Shown piece by piece: positions 33,960 through 42,900 of a DNA stretch of 64,000 nt. Below the pieces are notes generated by a model that saw nothing but the letters and a program-made list of their open reading frames with translations, had not been told where the DNA came from and ran no database searches. This DNA is from Crocinitomicaceae bacterium (GTDB lineage: Bacteria; Bacteroidota; Bacteroidia; Flavobacteriales_D; Crocinitomicaceae), in contig JADJEU010000011.1 of the NCBI GenBank assembly GCA_016709005.1, positions 21,790-85,789 on the forward strand, read 5' to 3'. The stretch's first letter is position 1. Each line of letters begins with the position of its first letter. The position numbers and the translations under genes were made by a program.

Positions 33960-34253
33960 ATGGACTTGCAAGTACACTCCCTACACTTTGATGCAGACAA
34001 AAAATTGCTTGAATTCGTAAATCTGAAGGTTGCCAAACTGGAAACCTTTTTCGATCATATTATTTCCGGAGAAGTTATTTTGAAACTTGATAACGCCGCA
34101 GATGCGGAGAATAAAGTAGCGGAGATTAAAATCATGATTCCGGGTAAAGAACTATTTGCAAAAAAACAATGCAAAAGTTTTGAAGAAGCTACTGATTTGG
34201 CTTGTGAAGCACTAAGACGTCAAGTAGATAAACACAAAGGTAAAGGCCAGTAA
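33960..34253 (+). CDS. hpf: Ribosome hibernation-promoting factor, short form
   Basis: The 97-residue protein (MDLQVHSLHFDADKKLLEFV, later KQCKSFEEATDLACEALRRQ) fits the HPF/RaiA beta-alpha-beta-alpha fold that binds the 30S decoding site in resting cells. No C-terminal dimerisation domain is present, so it is the short form. It sits 12 bp after the xer gene and is followed by a strong terminator. Confidence 0.92.
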   Translation: MDLQVHSLHFDADKKLLEFVNLKVAKLETFFDHIISGEVILKLDNAADAENKVAEIKIMIPGKELFAKKQCKSFEEATDLACEALRRQVDKHKGKGQ

Positions 34254-34271
34254 AATAAATTTTGTATATTT

Positions 34272-34304
34272 AAACCCGTTGCACCAATGTGTAACGGGTT
34301 TTTT
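34272..34304 (+). terminator. Intrinsic terminator after hpf
   Basis: A 13-bp stem (AAACCCGTTGCAC, loop CAAT, GTGTAACGGGTTT, one G-T pair) is followed by T residues. It ends the rpsU-xer-hpf unit. Confidence 0.9.
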
Positions 34305-34316
34305 ATTTCTAGAGCT

Positions 34317-34877
34317 ATGAAGATATTAATGATTGTTGGATTACTTTTTATTGGTTTGTCAACTCAGGCACAAACAAAAATTGGCGGTGTCATTATGCCA
34401 AATGCGGTAAAGGCTGGAGATGAATATTTAAAAATCAATGGAGGCGGTATACGTGAAAAACTTTATATGGATCTATACATTGGTGTTCTTTACTTACGTG
34501 AAAAAACTTCCGATGCGTCAAAAATTATGAGCGCGGATGAACCAATGGCGATTAAACTCAGAATCGTGTCCAGCATGGTTAGTAAAGACAATATGGAAGA
34601 AGCAATCCGAACTGGATTTGATAAATCAACTAAGAATAACATCACCTCAATCAGCTCAAAAATTGATCAGTTGATTTCGGCAGGTTTTAAAGATGAAATT
34701 GCAATTGGGGATATCTTTGATCTGATTTATCTTCCTGGAACAGGTACGACACTCTATAAAAACAATGCTTCAGTAGTAAATATTACTGGACTCGACTTCA
34801 AAAAGGCGCTTTTTGGCATCTGGCTGTGCGATCAACCAGCAGATGAAAATCTCAAAACCAAAATGTTAGGCTTGTAG
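34317..34877 (+). CDS. Chalcone isomerase-like secreted protein
   Basis: ATG at 34317 gives 186 residues with a signal peptide (MKILMIVGLLFIGLSTQAQ). The earlier in-frame ATG at 34287 lies in the terminator and is rejected. The mature part (GREKLYMDLYIGVLYL-like: GIREKLYMDLYIGVLYLREK, IKLRIVSSMVSKDNMEEAIR, KKALFGIWLCDQPADENLKT) fits the bacterial chalcone isomerase-like fold, a lipid/acyl-binding barrel rather than a proven enzyme. It lies between hpf and the tRNA cluster. Confidence 0.85.
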   Translation: MKILMIVGLLFIGLSTQAQTKIGGVIMPNAVKAGDEYLKINGGGIREKLYMDLYIGVLYLREKTSDASKIMSADEPMAIKLRIVSSMVSKDNMEEAIRTGFDKSTKNNITSISSKIDQLISAGFKDEIAIGDIFDLIYLPGTGTTLYKNNASVVNITGLDFKKALFGIWLCDQPADENLKTKMLGL

Positions 34878-34910
34878 CCCATTTTTCCTGAAAAAAAATT
34901 AGAAACTTGT

Positions 34911-34939
34911 TTGTACTATAAATAAGTTTCATATATTTG
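34911..34939 (+). promoter_or_regulatory. Promoter of the tRNA-Thr-Tyr-Gly-Thr / tuf unit
   Basis: TTG (34911-34913, alternative 34907-34909), 18 nt, TATATTTG (34932-34939): close to ideal Bacteroidota spacing. Transcription would run into the hairpin at 34941-34970 and then the tRNA genes. Confidence 0.8.
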
Positions 34940-34940
34940 C

Positions 34941-34970
34941 ACTCCCGTTTTCAGAAATACGGGAGTTTTT
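34941..34970 (+). terminator. Terminator-like hairpin between tRNA promoter and first tRNA
   Basis: ACTCCCGT (34941-34948) and ACGGGAGT (34959-34966) form an 8-bp stem followed by a T run. It starts 1 bp after the -7 element, so part may precede the transcription start. It could act as an early attenuator or as a stop for transcripts coming from upstream. Its role is inferred. Confidence 0.55.
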
Positions 34971-34989
34971 CGTTCTTTTAATAGTATTG

Positions 34990-35062
34990 GCCGGCATAGC
35001 TCAGTTGGTAGAGCAGCTGATTTGTAATCAGCAGGTCGGAGGTTCGAGTCCCTCTGCCGGCT
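34990..35062 (+). tRNA. tRNA-Thr (anticodon TGT)
   Basis: A 73-nt cloverleaf: acceptor stem GCCGGCA/TGCCGGC, D-arm AGCTCAGTTGGTAGAGC, anticodon TGT in the loop TTTGTAA, T-loop TTCGAGT. First of four clustered tRNAs before tuf. Confidence 0.97.
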
Positions 35063-35080
35063 CAAGTAAATAAAGTGCTT

Positions 35081-35162
35081 GGGGAGATACCAAAGTGGCC
35101 AACTGGGGCTGACTGTAACTCAGCTGACTTAGTCTTCGTAGGTTCGAATCCTGCTCTCCCCA
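35081..35162 (+). tRNA. tRNA-Tyr (anticodon GTA)
   Basis: An 82-nt cloverleaf with a long variable arm: acceptor stem GGGGAGA/TCTCCCC, anticodon GTA within CTGACTGTAACTCAG, T-loop TTCGAAT. Confidence 0.96.
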
Positions 35163-35179
35163 CTTTACACTTTATTCAA

Positions 35180-35253
<74 letters not shown>

Positions 35254-35272
35254 AAGATTAAAAGAACATTGT

Positions 35273-35344
35273 GCCGACGTAGCTCAGGGGTAGAGCGTTT
35301 CCTTGGTAAGGAAGAGGTCGTGGGTTCAATTCCCATCGTTGGCT
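35273..35344 (+). tRNA. tRNA-Thr (anticodon GGT)
   Basis: A 72-nt cloverleaf: acceptor stem GCCGACG/CGTTGGC (one G-T pair), anticodon loop TTGGTAA with GGT, T-loop TTCAATT. Last of the cluster, 86 bp before tuf. Confidence 0.96.
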
Positions 35345-35430
35345 CGAATGTAGAGTTGCACACTTAATGAGGTGTGTTTTTGTATTGTATAAATTTTGTA
35401 TTAATAATAAAAAGTAAACAATTGTAGATT

Positions 35431-36618
35431 ATGGCTAAGGAAACCTATAACCGTTCCAAACCGCACGTAAATATTGGAACAATTGGTCACGTTGACCACG
35501 GTAAAACAACTTTAACTGCTGCTATCACAACAGTTCTTTCTAAAGAAGGACTTGCTGAATTGCGCGATTTCTCTTCAATCGATAACGCTCCAGAAGAAAA
35601 AGAAAGAGGTATTACTATTAACACTTCACACGTAGAGTATCAAACTCTTAATCGTCACTACGCTCACGTTGACTGTCCAGGTCACGCGGATTACGTTAAG
35701 AACATGGTTACTGGTGCTGCTCAGATGGATGGTGCAATCCTTGTGGTTGCTGCTACTGATGGTCCTATGCCTCAAACTCGTGAGCATATCCTTCTAGGTC
35801 GCCAGGTTGGTGTTCCTCGTATGGTTGTATTCATGAATAAAGTGGATATGGTTGACGATCCTGAATTGTTAGAACTTGTTGAAATTGAAATCAGAGATTT
35901 GTTATCTTTCTATCAATATGACGGTGAAAAAACTCCAGTAATTCAAGGTTCAGCTCTTGGAGCTTTGAACGGTGAAGAGAAATGGGTTGCTACTGTAAAA
36001 GCTTTGATGGATGCTGTTGACAACTGGATTGAATTGCCAATTCGTGAAGTAGATAAAGCTTTCTTGATGCCAGTTGAGGATGTATTCTCAATCACTGGTC
36101 GTGGAACAGTTGCTACTGGAAAAATCGAAACTGGTGTTATCAACTCTGGTGAAGAGGTTGACATTATCGGAATGGGTGATGAAAAACTGAAATCAGTTGT
36201 TACAGGTGTTGAGATGTTCCGCAAGATCCTTGACAGAGGTGAAGCTGGTGACAACGTAGGTTTGTTATTGAGAGGTATTGAGAAAACAGATATCCGTCGT
36301 GGTATGGTTATCGCAAAACCAGGATCAATCACTCCTCACACTGAGTTCAAAGCTGAGGTTTATATCTTGAAAAAAGAAGAAGGTGGACGTCACACTCCAT
36401 TCCACAATAAATATCGTCCGCAATTCTACGTTAGAACAACAGACGTTACTGGTGAAATTTTCTTAGGAGATGGCCGCGAAATGGTTATGCCTGGTGACAA
36501 CGTTACAATCACTGTAAAATTGATCGTTCCAGTTGCAATCAGCCAAGGTCTTCGCTTCGCTATCCGTGAAGGTGGAAGAACAGTTGGTGCTGGTCAAGTG
36601 ACTGAGATCATTAAATAA
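35431..36618 (+). CDS. tuf: Elongation factor Tu
   Basis: The 395-residue GTPase delivers aminoacyl-tRNA to the ribosome. The P-loop GHVDHGKT (19-26), DCPGHADYVKNM and NKVDMVDDPEL are the G1, G3 and G4 motifs. Domains II and III follow in normal order (VFSITGRGTVATGKIETGVI, VTGEIFLGDG). It lies after a tRNA cluster and before tRNA-Trp and secE, the standard order in Flavobacteriales. A terminator follows. Confidence 0.98.
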   Translation: MAKETYNRSKPHVNIGTIGHVDHGKTTLTAAITTVLSKEGLAELRDFSSIDNAPEEKERGITINTSHVEYQTLNRHYAHVDCPGHADYVKNMVTGAAQMDGAILVVAATDGPMPQTREHILLGRQVGVPRMVVFMNKVDMVDDPELLELVEIEIRDLLSFYQYDGEKTPVIQGSALGALNGEEKWVATVKALMDAVDNWIELPIREVDKAFLMPVEDVFSITGRGTVATGKIETGVINSGEEVDIIGMGDEKLKSVVTGVEMFRKILDRGEAGDNVGLLLRGIEKTDIRRGMVIAKPGSITPHTEFKAEVYILKKEEGGRHTPFHNKYRPQFYVRTTDVTGEIFLGDGREMVMPGDNVTITVKLIVPVAISQGLRFAIREGGRTVGAGQVTEIIK

Positions 36619-36646
36619 GAATTAATATAGAACACAAGTAAAAAAA

Positions 36647-36670
36647 GAGAGGCCTCGTGCCTCTCTCTTT
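36647..36670 (+). terminator. Intrinsic terminator between tuf and tRNA-Trp
   Basis: GAGAGGC (36647-36653), loop CTCGT, GCCTCTC (36659-36665), then a T-rich run. The tRNA-Trp begins 2 bp later, so the secE operon may depend on read-through or on a promoter not clearly seen here. Confidence 0.8.
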
Positions 36671-36671
36671 T

Positions 36672-36742
36672 ACGGGCGTAGTTCAAGGGTAGAATAGCGG
36701 TCTCCAAAACCGTTGATGGGAGTTCGAATCTCTCCGCCCGTG
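36672..36742 (+). tRNA. tRNA-Trp (anticodon CCA)
   Basis: A 71-nt cloverleaf: acceptor stem ACGGGCG/CGCCCGT, D-arm AGTTCAAGGGTAGAAT, anticodon CCA in the loop CTCCAAA, T-loop TTCGAAT. It precedes secE, as in most bacteria. Confidence 0.97.
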
Positions 36743-36827
36743 CAAATGAACAGTGACGGACGAGAATAAATGATTGGAAAACTTCCAGTGTTTGTTTGAA
36801 TTGCGGAACAGGATAAAATGAAATAAA

Positions 36828-37055
36828 ATGGCTAACATTATTCAATACATCGAAGAGTCTTTTAGTGAATTGGTTCACAAAGTGACTTGGCCAACATGGA
36901 ATCAACTACAAAGCAGTGCCATTGTGGTATTGGTTGCGTCGTTGATTTTTGCGTTGATTATTTTTGCGATGGATTTCGTTTTTGGAATCAATGCACCTGA
37001 CAAATTCTGGCGAGGAATATTAGGATTTTACTATAGCATCGTTCAACAAGGTTAA
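36828..37055 (+). CDS. secE: Preprotein translocase subunit SecE
   Basis: The 75-residue protein has the amphipathic helix and conserved turn ESFSELVHKVTWPTWNQLQS followed by one membrane helix (SAIVVLVASLIFALIIFAMD). SecE clamps the SecY channel. The single-span form is normal outside enterobacteria. It lies 3 bp before nusG. Confidence 0.95.
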   Translation: MANIIQYIEESFSELVHKVTWPTWNQLQSSAIVVLVASLIFALIIFAMDFVFGINAPDKFWRGILGFYYSIVQQG

Positions 37056-37058
37056 GAC

Positions 37059-37643
37059 ATGGCAGAGGAAAAAGTTAATAAGACTAAGCCGGCTGCTGAA
37101 GAAAAAAAACGCTGGTTCGTTGTTCGTGCTATTGGTGGCAAAGAAAAGAAAGTTCGCGAAGCAATTGAACTTGAAATTAAGCGTCACAAACTAGAGCATT
37201 TAGTTGGTCAGGTTTTAATCCCAACAGAGAAAATATATCAGATTAAGAACGGAAAAAAAATCAGCAAAGAGCGCAGCTATTTGCCTGGTTATGTTCTTAT
37301 CGAAGCAATACTTGACGGTGAAGTGCAACACGTCATTAACAGCGTTCCTAACGTGATCGGATTTATGTCTGGTACCAAGGGCGGTGAGCCAATGCCAATG
37401 AGAGTTTCTGAAGTAAATCGTATTCTTGGAAAAGTTGACGAACTATCAGAACACGAAGAGGAATTAAACATTCCTTACGTAATCGGTGAAACTGTAAAAG
37501 TTATTGACGGTCCGTTCAATGGCTTTAACGGTGTTATCGAAGAAATTAATGAAGAGAAGAAAAAATTACAAGTTATGGTGAAAATCTTTGGACGTAAAAC
37601 TCCACTAGAATTGAGCTATATGCAAGTAGATAAAAGCAATTAA
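37059..37643 (+). CDS. nusG: Transcription termination/antitermination protein NusG
   Basis: The 194-residue protein has an NGN domain (about 18-125; RWFVVRAIGGKEKKVREAIE, SYLPGYVLIEAILDGEVQHV) and a C-terminal KOW domain (about 140-190; GETVKVIDGPFNGFNGVIEE). It binds RNA polymerase and promotes processive elongation and coupling to the ribosome. It follows secE and precedes rplK. Confidence 0.97.
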   Translation: MAEEKVNKTKPAAEEKKRWFVVRAIGGKEKKVREAIELEIKRHKLEHLVGQVLIPTEKIYQIKNGKKISKERSYLPGYVLIEAILDGEVQHVINSVPNVIGFMSGTKGGEPMPMRVSEVNRILGKVDELSEHEEELNIPYVIGETVKVIDGPFNGFNGVIEEINEEKKKLQVMVKIFGRKTPLELSYMQVDKSN

Positions 37644-37653
37644 TTTTTTATTA

Positions 37654-37711
37654 ACGTGTAGGAGTGCTACGGCGATGTTTTGAATGCTTCCCCCGCCGAT
37701 TAACGTACGAT
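37654..37711 (+). promoter_or_regulatory. Candidate structured leader upstream of rplK
   Basis: The 91-bp gap between nusG and rplK holds an inverted repeat CGGCG (37670-37674) and CGCCG (37694-37698) around a 19-nt loop, flanked by TAACGT on both sides. A GGAG element stands 5' of it and CCCCC just before the second arm. In other bacteria ribosomal protein L1 represses the rplK-rplA mRNA through a leader, so an L1 site is possible, but no known consensus was confirmed. Confidence 0.4.
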
Positions 37712-37734
37712 AGAACTACAAAAAACAAACAAAA

Positions 37735-38178
37735 ATGGCAAAACAAATCGTAGGATTAATTAAGCTCCAAATTAAAGGTGGAGCGGCAAATCCTTCCCCT
37801 CCAGTAGGACCAGCTCTTGGTTCGAAAGGTGTTAACATCATGGAGTTCTGTAAACAGTTTAACGCTCGTACGCAGGATAAACCAGGGAAGGTACTTCCGG
37901 TAGTAATTACTGTATATGCAGACAAATCGTTTGAATTCGTAGTAAAAACTCCACCGGTTGCTGTTCAACTTCTTGAGGTGACTAAATTAAAGTCAGGCTC
38001 GGCTGAACCAAACAGAAACAAAGTAGGTAAAGTTTCGTGGGAACAAATTAAAACAATCGCTGAAGATAAAATTCAGGACATGAATTGTTTTAAAGTTGAC
38101 TCCGCAATGAAAATGGTAGCTGGTACTGCTCGCAGTATGGGTATTACAGTTACTGGTGAATTTCCACAAGCAAATTAA
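37735..38178 (+). CDS. rplK: 50S ribosomal protein L11
   Basis: The 147-residue protein begins MAKQIVGLIKLQIKGGAANP with PPVGPALGSKGVNIMEFCKQ, the L11 N-terminal domain, and ends with the rRNA-binding C-domain (AGTARSMGITV). It forms the GTPase-associated centre together with L10 and L7/L12. First gene of the rplKAJL-rpoBC series. Confidence 0.98.
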   Translation: MAKQIVGLIKLQIKGGAANPSPPVGPALGSKGVNIMEFCKQFNARTQDKPGKVLPVVITVYADKSFEFVVKTPPVAVQLLEVTKLKSGSAEPNRNKVGKVSWEQIKTIAEDKIQDMNCFKVDSAMKMVAGTARSMGITVTGEFPQAN

Positions 38179-38183
38179 TAATC

Positions 38184-38879
38184 ATGGCAAAAGTTAGTAA
38201 AAAGAGAAAAGAAGTGCTCGCGAAAATGGACCGGGCAAAATCTTATTCCTTAGCTGAAGCTTCGAGCCTGGTTAAGGAAATTTCAAATGCAAAATTCGAC
38301 GGATCAGTTGATATTGCAGTACGTTTGGGTGTAGATCCACGTAAAGCAAATCAAATGGTTCGTGGTAGTGTTGCATTACCTCACGGTACTGGTAAAGACG
38401 TTCGCGTTCTTGTTCTTTGTACACCTGATAAAGAAGCTGAGGCAAAAGCTGCCGGAGCTGATCACGTTGGTCTTGATGAGTATATCAACAAAATCAAAGC
38501 AGGTTGGACAGACATAGATGTGATCATCACAATGCCTTCTGTAATGGGTAAAGTAGGTGCTTTAGGTAAAGTATTAGGGCCACGCGGTCTTATGCCAAAC
38601 CCAAAAACCGGAACTGTTACAATGGAAATTGGTAAAGCAGTAACTGAAACCAAAGCTGGTAAAATTGACTTCAGAGTTGACAAATATGGTATCATCCATT
38701 CGGCAGTTGCGAAAGTTTCTTTTAATCCTAAAATGATTGAAGAAAACGCAAACGAATTGTTGCAGACTATTGTCAGAATGAAGCCTTCATCGGCAAAAGG
38801 AGCTTACATTAAAAGTGTATACATGAGTTCTACAATGAGTCCTAGTATCGCTATCGATGCGAAAAGTTTTGTTTCTTAA
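38184..38879 (+). CDS. rplA: 50S ribosomal protein L1
   Basis: The 231-residue protein (GSVDIAVRLGVDPRKANQMV, GPRGLMPNPKTGTVT, KYGIIHSAVAKVSF) is L1, which forms the mobile stalk at the E site and in many bacteria represses its own mRNA. It starts 5 bp after rplK. Confidence 0.98.
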   Translation: MAKVSKKRKEVLAKMDRAKSYSLAEASSLVKEISNAKFDGSVDIAVRLGVDPRKANQMVRGSVALPHGTGKDVRVLVLCTPDKEAEAKAAGADHVGLDEYINKIKAGWTDIDVIITMPSVMGKVGALGKVLGPRGLMPNPKTGTVTMEIGKAVTETKAGKIDFRVDKYGIIHSAVAKVSFNPKMIEENANELLQTIVRMKPSSAKGAYIKSVYMSSTMSPSIAIDAKSFVS

Positions 38880-38894
38880 TAACACGCTGAAATT

Positions 38895-39392
38895 ATGACA
38901 AAAGAAGAGAAATCGAAGTATATCGAAAATTTAGCGTCGAAGTTATCTGAATCAGGCGTATTCTATTTAACAGATACGGCTGGAATCAACGTAGAAACAA
39001 TTAACAACTTCAGAAGAAAATGCTTTCAAAGCAAAGTTGAGTTGCTGGTGGTAAAAAACACCCTGCTTAAAAAAGCGATGCAAAGCCTTGGTGGTAAAAA
39101 TTACGGTGATCTTTATGATGCACTGCATGGACCTACTGCTATTATGTTTTCAGAAGTTGGAAACGTTCCTGCAAAATTGATTCAGGAATTCAGAAGAAAA
39201 AGTGATAAACCGGTTTTAAAAGGTGCATACATCCTGGAGGAAACATATGTAGGTGATAAAAACCTAGACTCCCTTGCAGCTCTTAAAAGCAAAAATGAAC
39301 TCATTGCCGATATTATCGCAGGGCTTAAATCACCTGCTCAGAAAGTTATTTCAGGTCTTACTCGTGAAGATCGTAAATGGGCAGAAAACTAA
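38895..39392 (+). CDS. rplJ: 50S ribosomal protein L10
   Basis: The 165-residue protein (VFYLTDTAGINVETINNFRR, LLVVKNTLLKKAM, LHGPTAIMFSEVGNVPAKLI) is L10, the base of the L7/L12 stalk. It lies 15 bp after rplA and 59 bp before rplL. Confidence 0.97.
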   Translation: MTKEEKSKYIENLASKLSESGVFYLTDTAGINVETINNFRRKCFQSKVELLVVKNTLLKKAMQSLGGKNYGDLYDALHGPTAIMFSEVGNVPAKLIQEFRRKSDKPVLKGAYILEETYVGDKNLDSLAALKSKNELIADIIAGLKSPAQKVISGLTREDRKWAEN

Positions 39393-39403
39393 ATTAAATA
39401 ATC

Positions 39404-39424
39404 TCTGCTTTGAGTAGAGAATAG
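39404..39424 (+). promoter_or_regulatory. Small hairpin between rplJ and rplL
   Basis: TCTCTGC and GTAGAGA flank a short loop (one G-T pair) in the 59-bp rplJ-rplL gap. It may affect the much higher L7/L12 output or RNA processing. No T run follows, so it is not a terminator. Confidence 0.35.
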
Positions 39425-39451
39425 TATAAACTTAAATTAAAACAAAATAAA

Positions 39452-39820
39452 ATGGCTGAATTAAAAGAATTCGCAGAAAAATTGGTTAACCTAACAGTAA
39501 AAGAAGTTAACGAATTAGCTCAAATCTTAAAAGATGAGTACGGTATCGAGCCTGCTGCTGCTGCAGTGGTTATGGCTGGTGGTGGTGGCGGAGAAGCTGC
39601 TGCTGAAAAAACTGAATTCGATGTTGTTCTTAAAGATGCTGGTCCAAATAAATTGGCAGTTGTTAAATTGGTTAAAGATCTTACTGGTCTTGGACTAAAA
39701 GAAGCAAAAGAATTGGTTGACAAAGCACCGTCTCCAGTGAAACAAGGCGTGTCGAAAGACGAAGCTGCTGGTCTGAAAAAATCTCTTGAAGAGGCAGGCG
39801 CAGTAGTTGAAGTAAATTAA
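39452..39820 (+). CDS. rplL: 50S ribosomal protein L7/L12
   Basis: The 122-residue protein has the N-terminal dimerisation helices (LKEFAEKLVNLTVKEVNELA), an Ala/Gly hinge and the C-terminal domain that binds translation factors (EFDVVLKDAGPNKLAVVKLV, GLGLKEAKELVDKAP). Present in several copies per ribosome. Confidence 0.98.
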   Translation: MAELKEFAEKLVNLTVKEVNELAQILKDEYGIEPAAAAVVMAGGGGGEAAAEKTEFDVVLKDAGPNKLAVVKLVKDLTGLGLKEAKELVDKAPSPVKQGVSKDEAAGLKKSLEEAGAVVEVN

Positions 39821-39839
39821 TAAAAATATCGCATTTACA

Positions 39840-39879
39840 CAGACTAGGCACTGCTCTTTTGAGCACGTGCCTACATCTG
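39840..39879 (+). promoter_or_regulatory. rplL-rpoB intergenic hairpin (attenuator or processing site)
   Basis: AGGCACTGCTC and GAGCACGTGCCT pair over 11 bp with one bulged C and a TTTT loop; an outer CAGA/TCTG adds four more pairs. No T run follows directly, so partial termination or RNase III-type cleavage is more likely than full termination. In E. coli the same gap holds an attenuator and an RNase III site. Confidence 0.6.
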
Positions 39880-39931
39880 TTTAAAGAGCCCTTGTTTTTG
39901 TCAGAATTTGTTTAACTAAAAAATTTTAGCC

Positions 39932-42900
39932 TTGGTACCAAAAAATATAATTTCAGAAAGAATCAATCTTGGAAGCCGTGCCTCTACATTAGAGTATCCG
40001 GATTTCTTAGATATCCAACTCGAGTCGTTCAGACAGTTTTTTCAGTTGGAAACAACTCCGGAAAACCGAAGCGATGAAGGTCTTTTCAAAGTATTCAGTG
40101 AAAATTTTCCAATCACCGATACCAGAAATCAATTTGTCCTTGAGTTTTTGGATTACTTCATCGATCCGCCGCGCTATACAATCGCGGAATGTATTGACAG
40201 AGGATTGACCTATAGCGTTCCGTTAAAGGCAAAATTGAAATTGTATTGTACCGATCCTGAGCACGAGGATTTTGAAACAATTGTGCAAGATGTGTATTTG
40301 GGAACTATCCCTTATATGACACCAAAAGGATCATTTGTGATCAACGGAGCAGAGCGTGTAATCGTTTCTCAGTTGCACAGATCTCCAGGTGTTTTCTTTG
40401 GACAGAGCAGACACGCAAACGGTACTAAATTGTACTCTGCGCGTATCATCCCTTTCAAAGGATCATGGATTGAATTTGCTACAGACATCAACAATGTCAT
40501 GTATGCTTATATCGATCGTAAAAAGAAATTACCTGTTACTACTTTGTTCCGCGCAATCGGTTACGAAACGGATAAAGACATTCTGGAGATTTTTGATCTT
40601 GCGGATGAATTTAAAGTAAGTAAAGGAAACATGAAAAAAGCACAAGGCCGTAAACTGGCTGCACGTGTTTTGAAAACATGGATTGAAGACTTCGTGGATG
40701 AAGATACTGGTGAAGTTGTTTCAATCGAACGTAACGAAGTGTTATTGGATCGTGAAACAATTTTGGATAAAGACCACTTGGATCTTATTGCAGATTCTGG
40801 TGTGAAAACAATTATCCTTCACAAAGAAAATGTAAACTCTGCAGATTTTGCGATCATTTACAACACGCTTCAAAAAGATACTTCTAACTCAGAAAAAGAA
40901 GCTGTTGAACATATCTATCGTCAATTAAGAAACGCCGAGCCACCTGATTTTGAAACAGCAAGAAGTGTATTTGAAAAATTATTCTTCTCTGATTCACGTT
41001 ATGATTTGGGTGAAGTTGGTCGTTACAGAATAAATACTAAACTCGGCTTGAAAACCGAAATGGATCAAAAAGTGTTGACGAAAGAAGACATTATTTTGAT
41101 TGTAAAATATCTGATTGAATTAATCAACGCGAAAGCAGAGATTGATGACATTGATCACTTGTCAAATCGTCGTGTTCGTACAGTTGGCGAGCAATTACAT
41201 ACACAATTTGGTGTAGGTCTTGCGCGTATGGCCCGTACAATTCGTGAGCGTATGAACGTGCGTGATAACGAGGTGTTCACACCTATCGATTTGATCAACG
41301 CAAAAACATTATCATCTGTGATTAACTCGTTCTTCGGAACAAATCAGTTATCGCAGTTTATGGATCAAACCAATCCACTTTCTGAGGTTACTCACAAACG
41401 TCGTTTGTCAGCACTCGGGCCTGGAGGTCTTTCACGTGAGCGCGCCGGTTTTGAGGTACGTGACGTTCACTACACTCACTACGGTCGTCTATGTACGATT
41501 GAAACTCCAGAGGGACCAAACATCGGTTTGATTTCTTCTCTTTGCGTGTATGCAAAAGTGAATAAATTAGGTTTCATCGAAACTCCTTATTGGAAAGTAG
41601 AAGGTGGTGCTGTTAAGTTGAATGAAAAACCAACTTATTTAAGTGCTGAAGAAGAAGAAGGAAAAATTATTGCACAGGCAATTGCGAAATTAGATAGCAA
41701 AGGAAAAATTCTTGCTGACCGCGTGAAAGCGCGTTTGGAAGGGGATTTCCCGGTTGTGGATCCGACACAAATCAAATTGATGGACGTTGGTACAAACCAG
41801 ATTGCGTCTATCGCGGCTTCGTCTATTCCGTTCTTGGAGCATGATGATGCTAACCGTGCCTTGATGGGATCAAACATGCAGCGCCAGGCAGTTCCTTTGT
41901 TGAAACCAAGTGCTCCGGTAGTTGGAACAGGAATTGAAAAACTGGTTGCAAAAGACTCGCGTGTATTGATCAATGCAGAGGGTGATGGTGTGGTAGAATA
42001 TGTAGATGCAAACGAAATTAAAATTCGCTACAACATGTCTAAAGATGACAAGTTGGTGAGTTTTGATGGTGATTTGAAAACATACGAATTAACTAAATTC
42101 CAAAAAACAAACCAGAGTACTACAATCAACCTTCGTCCAATTGTAATGAGAGGAACAAAAGTTGAAAAAGGTCAGGTACTTTGTGAAGGATTTGCAACTG
42201 AAGCAGGAGAACTTGCTTTGGGTCAAAACTTGAAAGTAGCATTCATGCCTTGGCAAGGATATAACTTTGAGGATGCGATTGTAATTTCTGAAAGAGTTGT
42301 TCGTAACGATATCTTCACGTCTATTCACATTGATGAGTATGCACTTGAAGTTCGTGATACAAAACGTGGTCTTGAAGAGTTAACAGCTGATATTCCAAAC
42401 GTAAGTGAAGATGCTACAAAAGATCTTGACGAAAATGGAATTATCCGCATTGGAGCTGAGATTAAAGAAGGTGATATTTTGATTGGAAAAATTACTCCAA
42501 AAGGAGAAACAGATCCATCACCGGAAGAAAAACTTTTACGTGCAATCTTTGGTGACAAAGCGGGTGATGTAAAAGATGCTTCATTGAAAGCTTCTCCTTC
42601 ATTACGCGGTGTTGTTATTGATAAAAAACTTTTCTCTCGCGCAATTAAAGATCGTAAAACAAAAGCAAAAGACAAACCAGTATTGGCGCAGTTGGATGCA
42701 GATTACGAAAAAGAAGCAGGTGAATTGAAAACTGTTTTGATTGATAAATTGCTTAACATTTTAGGTGAGCAAAAATCTAACGGTGTATTCAACAACTATA
42801 AAGAAGAAATTCTTAAGAAGGGTGTAAAATTCTCTGCTAAAAGTTTGCAAACTGTTGATTTCGGAATCGTAAATCCTTACGATTGGACAGCAGATGCAGC

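Noticed and set aside
36594..36905. Minus-strand frame across tRNA-Trp and secE
   Set aside because: It overlaps a tRNA and an essential gene, and has no recognisable motif.
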